64,000 bases of DNA from Pseudomonas sp. HN11 (lineage in GTDB: Bacteria > Pseudomonadota > Gammaproteobacteria > Pseudomonadales > Pseudomonadaceae), in assembly GCF_021390155.1 (NCBI RefSeq), contig NZ_CP089985.1, positions 6,155,501 through 6,219,500 on the forward strand. Direction: 5' to 3'. The translations under genes were made by a program, and so were the position numbers. The first letter of the stretch is position 1, and each line of letters opens with the position of its first letter. Under the pieces are notes generated by a model. That model made no database searches. It saw only the letters and a program-made list of their open reading frames with translations, and was not told the origin of the DNA. Below are positions 1 to 7,894 of this stretch, one piece after another.

Positions 1-1334
1 TCTACACCGCGAAGTTCTGCGTACCCAAGGCCAGATCAGCACGCGGCAGCGGCCGCCTGCGCTCACGGATACGGCGCCCCAATGGCCAGCCTACTCAACT
101 GCCGGCCGCCCAGCAAAAACACTTCGACTATGACCCGGCCGTTAACCTGATCGGCCGCCTGGGGCGTGATCGGGAAAAACACCGCGACCAACGCCAACTG
201 CTGCACTACGACGCCACCGGCCGCATCATCGCCTGCCAGGACAGCCTGCACGGCCAGCGTGAAACCTTCGCCTACGACGCCGCCGCCAACCTGCTAGATG
301 GCCCGCAGGCGGGTGCCGGGTTGGTGGTGCATAACAGGCTGCTGACGTATCAGAACAAACGTTATCGCTATGACGCGTTTGGGCGGATGATCGAAAAACG
401 CAGCGCGAAACGGGGCGTGCAGCGGTTTACCTACGATGCTGAAAGCCGTTTGGTTGAAGTGCGTAACGATGACAGCAGCGTCGTGCGAATGACCTACGAC
501 CCGCTGGGCCGACGCATCGAAAAAACCGAGCATGGCAGTGACGGATATCCGCTGGGAGAAACGCAGTTTGTGTGGGATGGACTGCGGTTATTGCAGGAGC
601 ATAAATACAGCCAGACCAGCCTATATGTTTACGATGATGACGGCTACGAACCGCTGGCCCGCGTCGACGGCCTTGGCCCGCTACAGAAGATTCGCTACTA
701 CCACAACGACCTGAACGGGTTGCCGGAACAACTGACCGAGGCCGATGGGCACAGCGTCTGGCAGGCGACTTATCGGGTGTGGGGCAACACGCTGGAAGAG
801 GTGCGTGAGCCTTATTACATTGAAGAGCAGAACCTGCGGTTCCAAGGGCAGTACCTGGACCGGGAGACGGGGCTACACTACAACACTCTCAGGTTCTACG
901 ACCCCGAAATAGGGAGATTCACGACTCCAGATCCGATCAGTTTACTGGGCGGCATAAACCTGTACCAATATGCGCCAAATCCAATTACATGGGTTGATCC
1001 ATGGGGCCTGTTTAACTGGAACTATAAAAATATGCCTGGAATCGATGGATTCCAGAAACACCATATTATTCCTCAATCGCTGGCTGATCACCCTGCTCTG
1101 AAGAAGGCTGGATTCGACATACACAAAACCTCCAACATCATTTACTTGCCTAGTGAAGAGGGCAAGCACAAATATCGCACTATTCACAAAGGCTCACATC
1201 CGGGTTACAACAAAGCTGTTCGAGCACAACTCAATGAAATATCCCTCGCGGGCAAGGCTGGAAAATGGAAAAAAACCCAGTACGCGCAGGCAGTGATGAA
1301 AGGTCGGAATTACGCAATGGGCGTACTCGGTTGA
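1..1334 (+). pseudogene. RHS-repeat protein 3' part with AHH/HNH nuclease toxin tip; probably frameshifted
   Basis: This is the C-terminal part of an RHS/YD-repeat protein; the gene begins before the window. From about base 45 one frame is open to the stop at 1332–1334. It shows repeated YD units (YDATGR, YDAAAN, YDAFGR, YDPLGR) and the RHS core end (FYDPEIGRF, then GGINLYQYAPNP and DPWGL). After the core comes a tip of about 110 residues with FQKHHIIPQSL, which matches the AHH nuclease family of the HNH/endonuclease VII fold. Such tips are delivered toxins, usually with an immunity gene just downstream, as here. Bases 2–46 read as RHS sequence (LHREVLRTQGQISTR) in a different frame, and that frame stops at 131–133. 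The core and tip therefore seem uncoupled. Whether the tip is still made from an internal start (for example TTG 321) cannot be told. Confidence 0.8.
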
Positions 1335-1373
1335 ATAAAAACTCAACTCAAGCAGGTCGCTGCGGGAAATAAT

Positions 1374-1942
1374 ATGTACCTATTAGAAATCAGTGAAAAT
1401 TATTCAGCAATTTACTGGTTCAAATACGACCAGAAAAAATCTCCCGACCACCTATTGTTTATTAGTGGAGAAGAGCAATCATCAATTGCTACTACGCCAA
1501 CCTTTAGAAATAAAAATAAGGTCAGCGCATCTCGATTAATGTCCTTCGATCTTCTTCAAAGTGACACGCTTGAATTTGTAAGCGAGGCAATGGCCAACGT
1601 ACTGCGCAAATTCCCGAAAGACATTCAGCTTTTCCTGCCAACGTTTATCTAAAAGAAGAAAAGCTGGAAGGTTACTATGTATTCAATGTGATCCAGATAC
1701 TTCCTTGTATTGATTTGAATAACTCTCAATATGGTCCCATGTTCAGCTTTATGCCGGATGGTCCTCTGAGATTCACTACTATTCAAAGTTCGCCACCTGC
1801 TACCTTAGGCAATCACCATATCGTGAGAGCTAAGGAAAGTTCACAACGCATCTTTGTTTCCCAGCAGTTCAAGCAGCAATGCGAAGCATCCCAGCTTAAA
1901 GGTCTTCGATTCGTAGACTGTTCCAAAGGTATCCAAGTCTGA
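1374..1942 (+). pseudogene. Imm11-like (DUF1629-type) immunity gene split by a frameshift
   Basis: An open frame from ATG 1374 stops at 1650–1652. A second frame, one base back, is open across the junction and runs to the stop at 1939–1941. Joining them near 1629–1645 gives a protein of about 189 residues reading FPANVYLKEEKLEGYYVFNV and then LGNHHIVRAKE, IFVSQQFK and GLRFVDC. That order matches the Imm11 immunity family, whose members end in a HHIfR…iFVSeeFK…GLrF pattern. It lies 39 bases after the RHS nuclease tip, the usual place for the cognate immunity gene. Current frames need a -1 shift (one base lost), close to a T4 run. It is either a true pseudogene or a sequencing error. Its AT-richness contrasts with the core genome, as is common for RHS cassettes. 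Confidence 0.65.
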
Positions 1943-1945
1943 ACA

Positions 1946-2005
1946 ATAAAGGGGACGGATCTATTTAATCCGGATAGGGACTATAAATAAATCTGACCCC
2001 TTTAT
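1946..2005. repeat. Imperfect 21-bp inverted repeat between RHS cassettes
   Basis: The left arm at 1946–1966 (ATAAAGGGGACGGATCTATTT) and the right arm at 1985–2005 are inverted and agree at about 18 of 21 positions, with 18 bases between. The repeat lies between the split immunity gene and the displaced second RHS tip, and the stop codon before the tip's open frame falls in the right arm. AAAGGGGWCRGATTTATTT-like arms resemble palindromes found near RHS loci and REP-associated transposases; that link is from memory. Confidence 0.6.
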
Positions 2006-2704
2006 CTTTATGACCCCGATATCGGCAGATTCACTACAGAAGACCCGGTTGGATTGCTGGGCGGCATTAACCTCTATCAGTACGCCACCAACCCTCTGGG
2101 CTGGAGTGACCCACTGGGCTGGTGCTCGACGAAGCTAGGCAAGAACATGGGGGCTCGCGAAGGTGACGGTATAGCCAACCATCACCTGATACCCGAGGAG
2201 CTGATCAAACACAAAGAGTTCGGCAAAATGTTCTCCAGGCTGAAAAAGATAGGTTGGGACCCGGATGGCGCCTCCAACGGTGCTTTCCTGCCAGGATCAA
2301 AGGACCTTGCCGCTAAAACGCAGCTTCCTGGACATTGGTCGAACCATAACAAGTACACCGATGCTGTCAGGGACAGGCTCAGCGCTTATAAAGTCAAGGC
2401 CAAGATCAAGGAGTTGAAAGCGGACCTCATGATTGAAGAGTTGCTGGCGACAGATGCCGTCTTGAACATCTGCGCAACGCTCGAAATTCCTCATATCACG
2501 CGTCAGGTCGAGATAGAGTTAAAAGAAAAAAAACACCTGAAAAACGCTACAACCTTTTCGTTCCGACCGCCCGACTCAGCCTGCTTGATCTTGAGCATTC
2601 GGTATTCACCATCGACCGCGACAAATACACCGGCAAACTCAAGACACCAGAAGAAAGTGATGTACCCGCTATCGTTTTTGAGTCCATCGAATCATTCAAG
2701 ATAA
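1997..2704 (+). pseudogene. Displaced (orphan) RHS tip with a second AHH-type nuclease domain
   Basis: The frame opens after a stop at 1994–1996 and at once reads YDPDIGRFTTEDPVGLLGGINLYQY, the last stretch of an RHS core, without the rest of the core. The first in-frame start noted is TTG 2054. A different tip follows with GIANHHLIPEELIKH, again an AHH-type HNH nuclease motif (HH at about 35 residues after TTG 2054). This is the arrangement of an orphan tip kept downstream of the main gene as a reservoir for recombination through the conserved core end. The last 60 or so codons (after about 2520) run out of frame through an immunity-gene remnant, so the true C-terminus is uncertain. There is no ribosome site, and expression is unlikely unless the tip recombines with an RHS core. 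Confidence 0.65.
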
Positions 2705-2862
2705 AACCAGGTATTCATCAACACCTGTTTCTATGCACGGATATTAACGAAACGGTCTGTTCGGCTGAGTTCAAGGCGATGTTCGAATCCAAGGCGCTCT
2801 TTGGGCTAGAGTTCACACCGTTGGATGCCACTTATAAATTTGATCCTTGGGGGGAGTTGTAA
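2521..2862 (+). pseudogene. Second Imm11-like immunity gene remnant, lacking a start
   Basis: In the frame of base 2521 the sequence is open to the stop at 2860–2862. It reads KTPEKRYNLFVPTARLS, then LDLEHSVFTIDRDKY, TPEESDVPAIVFESIESF, LCTDINETVCSAEFKAMFE and GLEFTPLDA. The layout (a sheet-rich middle, then a sensing segment and a GLeF end) is like the Imm11 family. The frame has no ATG, GTG or TTG before about 2780 and is closed upstream by a stop at 2434–2436, so the N-terminal third is missing. It overlaps the end of the orphan tip in another frame, which suggests that a deletion or frame slip near the A-rich stretch 2518–2533 joined the two. Immunity function is probably lost. Confidence 0.55.
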
Positions 2863-2974
2863 CCGGGAGGTTACTACTGGTGTGACATTCTCCAGCCTAC
2901 AAAAAATGGGCACCCGACCCAGTCGGCGTGCCCATCTCTCCTACCACCCCGCCCCCTTCGAGACGGTAACGCCA

Positions 2975-3250
2975 TTACGCGTTGACAGTGTCTTTCAGCG
3001 ATTTGCCTGGCTTGAACGCAACAGTGTTGCTGGCCTTGATTTTCACCGGCTCACCGGTTTGAGGGTTTTTGCCAGTGCGGGCGCCGCGATGGCGTTGCAG
3101 GAAGGTGCCGAAGCCAACCAGGGTGACGCTGTCCTTGCGGTGCAGGGCGCCGGTGATTTCTTCGAGAACGGCGTTGAGGACGCGGTTGGCCTGTTCTTTG
3201 GTGAGATCGGCTTTTTCAGCGATGGCGGCTGCGAGTTCTGGTTTACGCAT
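2975..3250 (-). CDS. HU-family nucleoid DNA-binding protein
   Basis: This 91-residue basic protein has the HU/IHF fold: an N-terminal helical dimerisation part (MRKPELAAAIAEKADLT) and a beta-arm with GFGTF, GKNPQTGEP and a closing FKPGKSLKD. It bends DNA non-specifically as a dimer in the nucleoid. Length and the RxGRNP-like arm (RTGKNPQ) match HU rather than IHF. It is monocistronic, beside the rubredoxin genes, the position of one of several HU paralogues in Pseudomonas (named hupA in some genomes). The start is preceded on the minus strand by AGAGGCTTCACTT, an acceptable ribosome site. Confidence 0.93.
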   Translation of the reverse strand: MRKPELAAAIAEKADLTKEQANRVLNAVLEEITGALHRKDSVTLVGFGTFLQRHRGARTGKNPQTGEPVKIKASNTVAFKPGKSLKDTVNA

Positions 3251-3441
3251 AAGTGAAGCCTCTTTGACGGTTTTTTGTTGTTATGTCCGTGCTGCTCTCT
3301 TCTGGAGCAGCGCCCAAAGCGCCGCAGGCTCTACTCTGCGGCAGACGGGAGTGAGGATGGCATGCCCTCGCACGCTCCGCCAGTCTCGCGGCGGCCTTTC
3401 TAGTGGGAAAACCGTGCTTATTCCGACAGAACGACCGGTAT

Positions 3442-4590
3442 TTACGCCAGCAACGGCGGAAGTTCTTTATTGAGGGCGAGTTTTTCCATCACGGCAGTGC
3501 CAGTCAGGGCATAACCCAGCAAGCGGCCGCTGGCGTCGCGGCACAAGGCCTTGATGTCGGCGCCCTCGCCTTCCACGCTCCAGACGCCTTCGGTGCCCCG
3601 TGGCGGTGGCGAGACCACCAGCGGGCAGACCGGCGTCTTGACGGTCACCGGCATCGGGCCGTAGCTGACGGCGGTGGCGTTGCCCGCCAAGGTCTGGGCC
3701 AGGGCGCGGGCGCAGCTCATCAGTGGCATCACGTACAGCAGATTAAGGCCGTCAACCTCGGCGCAGTCGCCCAGGGCGTAGATATTGGCGTGGGAGGTCT
3801 TGAGGTGGCGGTCCACCATGATCCCGCGATTGGTCTGCAAGCCGGCGGCGGCTGCCAGATCCACCCGTGGGCGCAGGCCGATGGCTGAGACCACCAGGTC
3901 GCAGTGGATTACTTCACCGTCCGACAGATGGGCTTCCAGGCCGTCAGCAGTGCGCTGCAGGCGATTGAGCACCGGGCCCAGGTGGAAACGTGCGCCGAGA
4001 CCTTCCAGCCCGGCTTGCACCGCCGCGGCCGCTGCCGGGTGCAGCAGGGTCGGCATGACTTGTTCGCACGGCGCCACCAGGTCGATTTCATAACCGCCAA
4101 GAATCAGGTCGTTGGCAAACTCACAGCCGATCAGGCCCGCGCCGAGCAGCAGCACACGGCGTTTGCCGGCAGCGGCGGCGCGAAAGCGTGCGTAGTCTTC
4201 GAGGTCATTGATCGGGAAAATCAGGTCAGCCGCATCACCTTCCACTGGCACACGCACGGTTTCAGCGCCCCAAGCCAGGATCAGGTCACGGTAAGCCACC
4301 GCTTCCTCACCGATCCACAAGCGCTTGTGGCCGGGGTCGATGCCACTGACGCGGGTGTGAGTGCGCACTTCGGCCTTGAGTTGCTCAGCCATGGCGCCGG
4401 GTTCAGCCATGCTCAGGCCATCGGCTTCCTTGTTCTTGCCAAAGCCGGTGGACAGCATGGGCTTGGAGTAGGAGCGCCCGTCATCCGCGGTGATCAGCAG
4501 CAATGGGGTCTCGCTGTCGAGCTTGCGAAACTCCCGGGCCACGTTGTAACCGGCCAATCCTGTGCCGATGATCACGACAGGTGCGTTCAT
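3442..4590 (-). CDS. Rubredoxin–NAD(P)+ reductase, FAD-dependent
   Basis: This flavoprotein of 382 residues moves electrons from NAD(P)H to rubredoxin. It has an N-terminal FAD-binding Rossmann motif ([12 protein letters not shown]), a second NAD-binding motif ([14 protein letters not shown], about residues 140–155) and the FAD-contact [10 protein letters not shown] near residue 270, the layout of AlkT-type rubredoxin reductases. ATG 4588–4590 is chosen because AAGGAGAAAGGA lies 2–13 bases before it and the protein then begins [12 protein letters not shown] 17-codon upstream extension has no such support. It follows rubredoxin by 37 bases on the same strand, so the two form an operon. Confidence 0.93.
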   Translation of the reverse strand: MNAPVVIIGTGLAGYNVAREFRKLDSETPLLLITADDGRSYSKPMLSTGFGKNKEADGLSMAEPGAMAEQLKAEVRTHTRVSGIDPGHKRLWIGEEAVAYRDLILAWGAETVRVPVEGDAADLIFPINDLEDYARFRAAAAGKRRVLLLGAGLIGCEFANDLILGGYEIDLVAPCEQVMPTLLHPAAAAAVQAGLEGLGARFHLGPVLNRLQRTADGLEAHLSDGEVIHCDLVVSAIGLRPRVDLAAAAGLQTNRGIMVDRHLKTSHANIYALGDCAEVDGLNLLYVMPLMSCARALAQTLAGNATAVSYGPMPVTVKTPVCPLVVSPPPRGTEGVWSVEGEGADIKALCRDASGRLLGYALTGTAVMEKLALNKELPPLLA

Positions 4591-4627
4591 TCCTTTCTCC
4601 TTGTAGTGTTTTTCTGAAAACTGAAAA

Positions 4628-4795
4628 TCAGCCGATTTCAATCATTTCGAAATCCATTTTGCCCACGCCGCAGTCCGGGCACAGCCAATCTTCCGGGACG
4701 TCTTCCCAGCGGGTGCCAGGCAGGATTCCGTCATCCGGCCAGCCGTCTTTCTCGTCATAGATCAGGCCACAGACTACACATTGCCACTTCTTCAT
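4628..4795 (-). CDS. rubA: Rubredoxin
   Basis: A 55-residue iron–sulfur (FeCys4) electron carrier. The four ligands are visible as two CxxCG knuckles, CVVCG near residue 6 and CPDCG near residue 39, and the protein reads [10 protein letters not shown] and then [14 protein letters not shown]. It accepts electrons from the reductase encoded just downstream, in the cytoplasm. In pseudomonads this pair serves oxidative-stress defence and alkane or related oxidations; the partner here is not shown by context. P. aeruginosa carries two tandem rubredoxin genes at this place; only one is present here. Confidence 0.95.
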   Translation of the reverse strand: MKKWQCVVCGLIYDEKDGWPDDGILPGTRWEDVPEDWLCPDCGVGKMDFEMIEIG

Positions 4796-4989
4796 CACTT
4801 GCTTCCTCAGGGTCAGGCATCTTGGCCGACGGTCGATAGACCCGCGTTGCCGTGCGGCTCAGGGCGTTTTGTACTGATCGGGGCCGGCAGATGCAAGCAC
4901 GATCGACGCAAACAGCCGGGTCGGTCCGGCAAAAACCCAGGGCACCATGGTAAGCTCGCCGCCTCTTTTGCTGCCAATACTGACTCACC

Positions 4990-5553
4990 GTGCCGCACTC
5001 AATCGACCCTCCCGATGCTTGCCAATGGCTGATCCAGAGCCTTCTGCACCCCGCGCCCGCACCCTTGACCCTCAATTGGCTGTTCAACGAAGACTCGCTG
5101 ACGCGGCGGCTGACGTGGCTGTCCAACGATGGTTTCAGCGTGACGCCGCTGTTCGAGGGCTGGCAGCCGCTGCGCGACGATGAATGCGCCGCCCTGGCAC
5201 TGCCACCGGCCAGTATCGGCTGGGTGCGCGAGGTGTATTTGCGTGGCCACGGCCAGCCCTGGGTGTTCGCGCGCAGTGTGGCGGCACGCAGCGCTTTACA
5301 GGGCGACGGCTTGCATATGGATGAATTGGGCAGCCGCTCACTGGGCGAATTGCTGTTCTGTGACCGGGCGTTCACCCGCCAGGCCATCGAGGTATGCCAT
5401 TACCCACCACAATGGCTGCCTGCGGCAGACCAGGTCGACGGCCTGTGGGCGCGCCGTTCACGCTTTGATCGCGGCCCCTTGAGCGTGTTGGTCGCGGAGA
5501 TCTTTCTGCCCAGCTTCTGGCACGCGTTGCACGCCCATCCGGAGAACTGCTGA
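4990..5553 (+). CDS. ubiC: Chorismate lyase (chorismate–pyruvate lyase)
   Basis: A cytoplasmic enzyme of 187 residues that splits chorismate to 4-hydroxybenzoate and pyruvate, the first committed step of ubiquinone synthesis. The region [18 protein letters not shown] (about residues 74–91) carries the conserved Arg of the product pocket and a nearby RS motif; AFTRQAIEV and the C-terminal WARRSRF segment also fit UbiC. It starts with GTG 4990 with no strong ribosome site. The stop overlaps the ubiA start (TGATG at 5551–5555), so the two are translationally coupled. The fit to UbiC in this gene pair is clear. Confidence 0.93.
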   Translation: MPHSIDPPDACQWLIQSLLHPAPAPLTLNWLFNEDSLTRRLTWLSNDGFSVTPLFEGWQPLRDDECAALALPPASIGWVREVYLRGHGQPWVFARSVAARSALQGDGLHMDELGSRSLGELLFCDRAFTRQAIEVCHYPPQWLPAADQVDGLWARRSRFDRGPLSVLVAEIFLPSFWHALHAHPENC

Positions 5554-6443
5554 TGTACCAGCGCCTGCTCAAATCCCTGAACCACCTGAACCCCAGGGCC
5601 TGGGATTTCATCCAATTGACCCGCATGGACAAACCCATCGGCATCTACCTGCTGCTGTGGCCGACGCTGTGGGCACTGTGGATCGCCGGCAAGGGCTCGC
5701 CCTCTTTGATCAATATCGTGATTTTCGTTTTGGGCGTGGTGCTGACCCGCGCCGGTGGCTGCGTGATCAACGACTGGGCGGACCGCAAGGTCGACGGCCA
5801 TGTAAAGCGCACCGAGCAGCGCCCGCTGGTGAGCGGCAAGATCAGTTCGAAAGAGGCGCTGGTGTTTTTCGCGGTGCTGATGGGCATCAGTTTCCTGCTG
5901 GTGCTGCTGACTAACGCCACCACCATCCTGCTGTCACTCGGCGGCCTGGCGCTGGCGGCGAGCTACCCGTTCATGAAGCGCTACACCTATTACCCGCAGG
6001 TGGTGCTGGGGGCGGCGTTCTCGTGGGGCATGCCGATGGCGTTTACCGCCGAGACCGGCAGCCTGCCTGCCGCCGCGTGGCTGTTGTATATCGCCAACCT
6101 GCTGTGGACGGTGGGCTACGACACTTATTACGCGATGACCGACCGCGACGATGACTTGAAGATCGGCGTGAAATCCACGGCCATCCTGTTCGGTGAAGCT
6201 GATCGCGTGATCATTCTTACCCTGCAAGGGCTGTCGCTGGCGTGCCTGTTGCTGGCCGGAGCCCGGTTTGAGCTGGGCGGCTGGTTTCACCTGGGGCTGC
6301 TGGCAGCGGCCGGCTGTTTTGCCTGGGAATTCTGGTACACCCGGGACAAGGATCGGATGAAGTGCTTCAAGGCGTTCTTGCACAACCACTGGGCGGGGTT
6401 GGCGATATTTGTCGGGATTGTGCTGGATTATGCGTTGCGCTGA
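5553..6443 (+). CDS. ubiA: 4-hydroxybenzoate polyprenyltransferase
   Basis: An integral inner-membrane prenyltransferase of 296 residues that attaches the polyprenyl tail to 4-hydroxybenzoate in ubiquinone synthesis. The two Asp-rich, Mg-diphosphate-binding motifs are present: [15 protein letters not shown] (about residues 72–86) followed by RPL, and [16 protein letters not shown] (about residues 192–207). About eight or nine hydrophobic segments surround them. It is coupled to ubiC by a one-base overlap. Full length for the family, with no unusual features. Confidence 0.96.
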   Translation: MYQRLLKSLNHLNPRAWDFIQLTRMDKPIGIYLLLWPTLWALWIAGKGSPSLINIVIFVLGVVLTRAGGCVINDWADRKVDGHVKRTEQRPLVSGKISSKEALVFFAVLMGISFLLVLLTNATTILLSLGGLALAASYPFMKRYTYYPQVVLGAAFSWGMPMAFTAETGSLPAAAWLLYIANLLWTVGYDTYYAMTDRDDDLKIGVKSTAILFGEADRVIILTLQGLSLACLLLAGARFELGGWFHLGLLAAAGCFAWEFWYTRDKDRMKCFKAFLHNHWAGLAIFVGIVLDYALR

Positions 6444-6471
6444 GGTTTTTGTGGCGGCCGGGCTTACGCCT

Positions 6472-6550
6472 TCGCGGGCAAGTCGAATCGTCGCACCGCC
6501 GCTCCCACATTTGGAACGCGTTCCACTGTGAGAGCGGGCTTGCCCGCGAT
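6472..6550. repeat. REPIN: two inverted REP palindromes
   Basis: The spacer after ubiA holds two REP units in opposite orientation. 6472–6509 is TCGCGGGCAAGTC… to CCGCTCCCACA, and 6528–6550 is GTGAGAGCGGGCTTGCCCGCGAT. The shared GCGGGC/GCCCGC core is the typical pseudomonad REP. The pair is convergent to the minus-strand gene at 6572 and may act as an mRNA-stabilising or terminating structure for ubiCA. Confidence 0.8.
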
Positions 6551-6571
6551 GTTTTCAACGGTACCCCGTGA

Positions 6572-6949
6572 TCAGGGTTTGATGACGTGCCACGCCCCAC
6601 CCTTGCCATCACCGGTCTTGTCGCCCGCCTTGTGGTCATCCTTGTAGGTGTAGACAGGCTTACCCTCATAGGCCCACTGGCTGGTCTGATCGTCGCGGGT
6701 GATGACTGTCCATTTGCCCATCGACGTGTCGGTGGACTCCGCCTTCAGCGGCGGCCAATTGGTCGCGCATTGGTCCTTGCACACTGACTTGCCATCGGCA
6801 TCCTTGTCGAAGGTGTAGAGCGTCATGCCCTTGTGGTCGACCAGCATCCCGTCTTTCGTCATCGCCGGCTCCGCCGCAAATGCCAGGGTCGGCAACGTCA
6901 ACGCCGCCGTTACCAGCAGGGCTTTCCAGGAAATCGTGCTGTAAGTCAT
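6572..6949 (-). CDS. Secreted COG4315-type repeat protein of unknown function
   Basis: A 125-residue exported protein with a signal peptide (ALLVTAALTLPTLAFA, cut near residue 23–24). It has two copies of the small beta repeat of the 'secreted repeat of unknown function' family: DHKGMTLYTFDKDADGKSVC and YEGKPVYTYKDDHKAGD, with CKDQCATNWPPL between them. The first repeat carries the Yx(F/W/Y)xxD signature. The start ATG 6947–6949 has AGGAAGG seven bases upstream; a longer frame lacks such a site. It is divergent from phoB, and the phoB PHO box lies between them, so phosphate control of this gene is possible but unproven. The biochemical role of the family is unknown. Confidence 0.8.
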   Translation of the reverse strand: MTYSTISWKALLVTAALTLPTLAFAAEPAMTKDGMLVDHKGMTLYTFDKDADGKSVCKDQCATNWPPLKAESTDTSMGKWTVITRDDQTSQWAYEGKPVYTYKDDHKAGDKTGDGKGGAWHVIKP

Positions 6950-7031
6950 CGGAACCTTCCTTTTTTGGTTGTCAGGATTCGGACCCAAAGCGTAGTCCAG
7001 AGAGGCGGGAATTGCCCGAGCGACTAAATTA

Positions 7032-7049
7032 CTGTCACACGACTGCAAT
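7032..7049 (+). promoter_or_regulatory. PHO box upstream of phoB
   Basis: CTGTCACACGACTGCAAT matches the tandem PhoB site CTGTCAT-N4-CTGTCAT at 11 of 14 positions. A -10-like TATCTAAT lies at 7058–7065, nine bases on, and ATG 7105 follows, fitting autoactivation of phoBR. Confidence 0.75.
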
Positions 7050-7104
7050 AATTCCGTTATCTAATGCGGCGCAAGACAGTTAAATGACAAGAGGATTTTT
7101 GAGC

Positions 7105-7794
7105 ATGGTTGGCAGGAGCATTCTGATTGTTGACGACGAAGCGCCCATCCGCGAGATGATCGCCGTTGCGTTGGAAATGGCCGGCTACGACTGCCTGGAG
7201 GCGGAGAACTCCCAGCAGGCCCATGCCATTATCGTCGACCGCAAGCCTGACCTGATCCTGCTGGACTGGATGCTGCCCGGCACCTCCGGCATCGAGCTGG
7301 CCCGCCGCCTCAAGCGTGACGAACTGACCGGGGACATCCCGATTATCATGCTCACCGCCAAGGGCGAAGAAGACAACAAGATCCAAGGCCTGGAAGTCGG
7401 CGCCGATGACTACATCACCAAGCCTTTTTCCCCGCGCGAGCTGGTAGCGCGTCTGAAAGCCGTATTGCGCCGTGCCGGCCCGACCGATGGCGAAGCGCCG
7501 ATCGAAGTCGGCGGCCTGCTGCTGGACCCGATCAGCCACCGCGTGACCATTGACGGCAAGCCGGCCGAAATGGGCCCGACCGAATACCGCCTGCTGCAAT
7601 TTTTCATGACCCACCAGGAGCGCGCCTACACCCGTGGCCAACTGCTGGACCAAGTGTGGGGCGGCAATGTGTATGTGGAAGAGCGCACCGTGGACGTGCA
7701 TATCCGCCGCCTGCGCAAAGCCTTGGGCGATGCCTACGAGAATCTGGTACAAACCGTGCGCGGCACTGGCTACCGGTTTTCAACCAAGGGTTGA
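7105..7794 (+). CDS. phoB: Phosphate regulon response regulator PhoB
   Basis: An OmpR-family transcription activator of 229 residues. The receiver domain has acidic D10–D11, phospho-acceptor D54 ([10 protein letters not shown]), the conserved T/S of MLTAKGEE and the K of ITKPFSPRE. The winged-helix C-terminal domain contains [23 protein letters not shown] and [14 protein letters not shown]. Phosphorylated by PhoR, it binds PHO boxes and activates the phosphate-starvation genes. ATG 7105 is chosen because [12 protein letters not shown] is the family start; an in-frame ATG at 7084 would add seven residues. A PHO box precedes it and phoR follows. Confidence 0.98.
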   Translation: MVGRSILIVDDEAPIREMIAVALEMAGYDCLEAENSQQAHAIIVDRKPDLILLDWMLPGTSGIELARRLKRDELTGDIPIIMLTAKGEEDNKIQGLEVGADDYITKPFSPRELVARLKAVLRRAGPTDGEAPIEVGGLLLDPISHRVTIDGKPAEMGPTEYRLLQFFMTHQERAYTRGQLLDQVWGGNVYVEERTVDVHIRRLRKALGDAYENLVQTVRGTGYRFSTKG

Positions 7795-7894
7795 AAGCAG
7801 CTACAAGCGCTCAGCTACAAGCGACAAGTAGAAGCTGATCGGCTCTGACTCGAAGCTTGCAGCTTGAAACTTTTCACTGTCCGAAGGACCGATC
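7795..7894. repeat. phoB–phoR spacer with AGCTACAAGC/CTTGCAGCTTG repeats
   Basis: The 100-base gap carries AGCTACAAGC twice (7800–7825 region) and, inverted, AGCTTGCAGCTTGAAAC at 7854–7870. The same words recur in the phoU–pstB and pstB–pstA spacers. They can form a stem between the two genes. Function unknown. Confidence 0.6.

Noticed and set aside
2825..3256. A 143-codon open frame over the HU gene
   Set aside because: It is antisense to the clear HU gene and ends with its complement.
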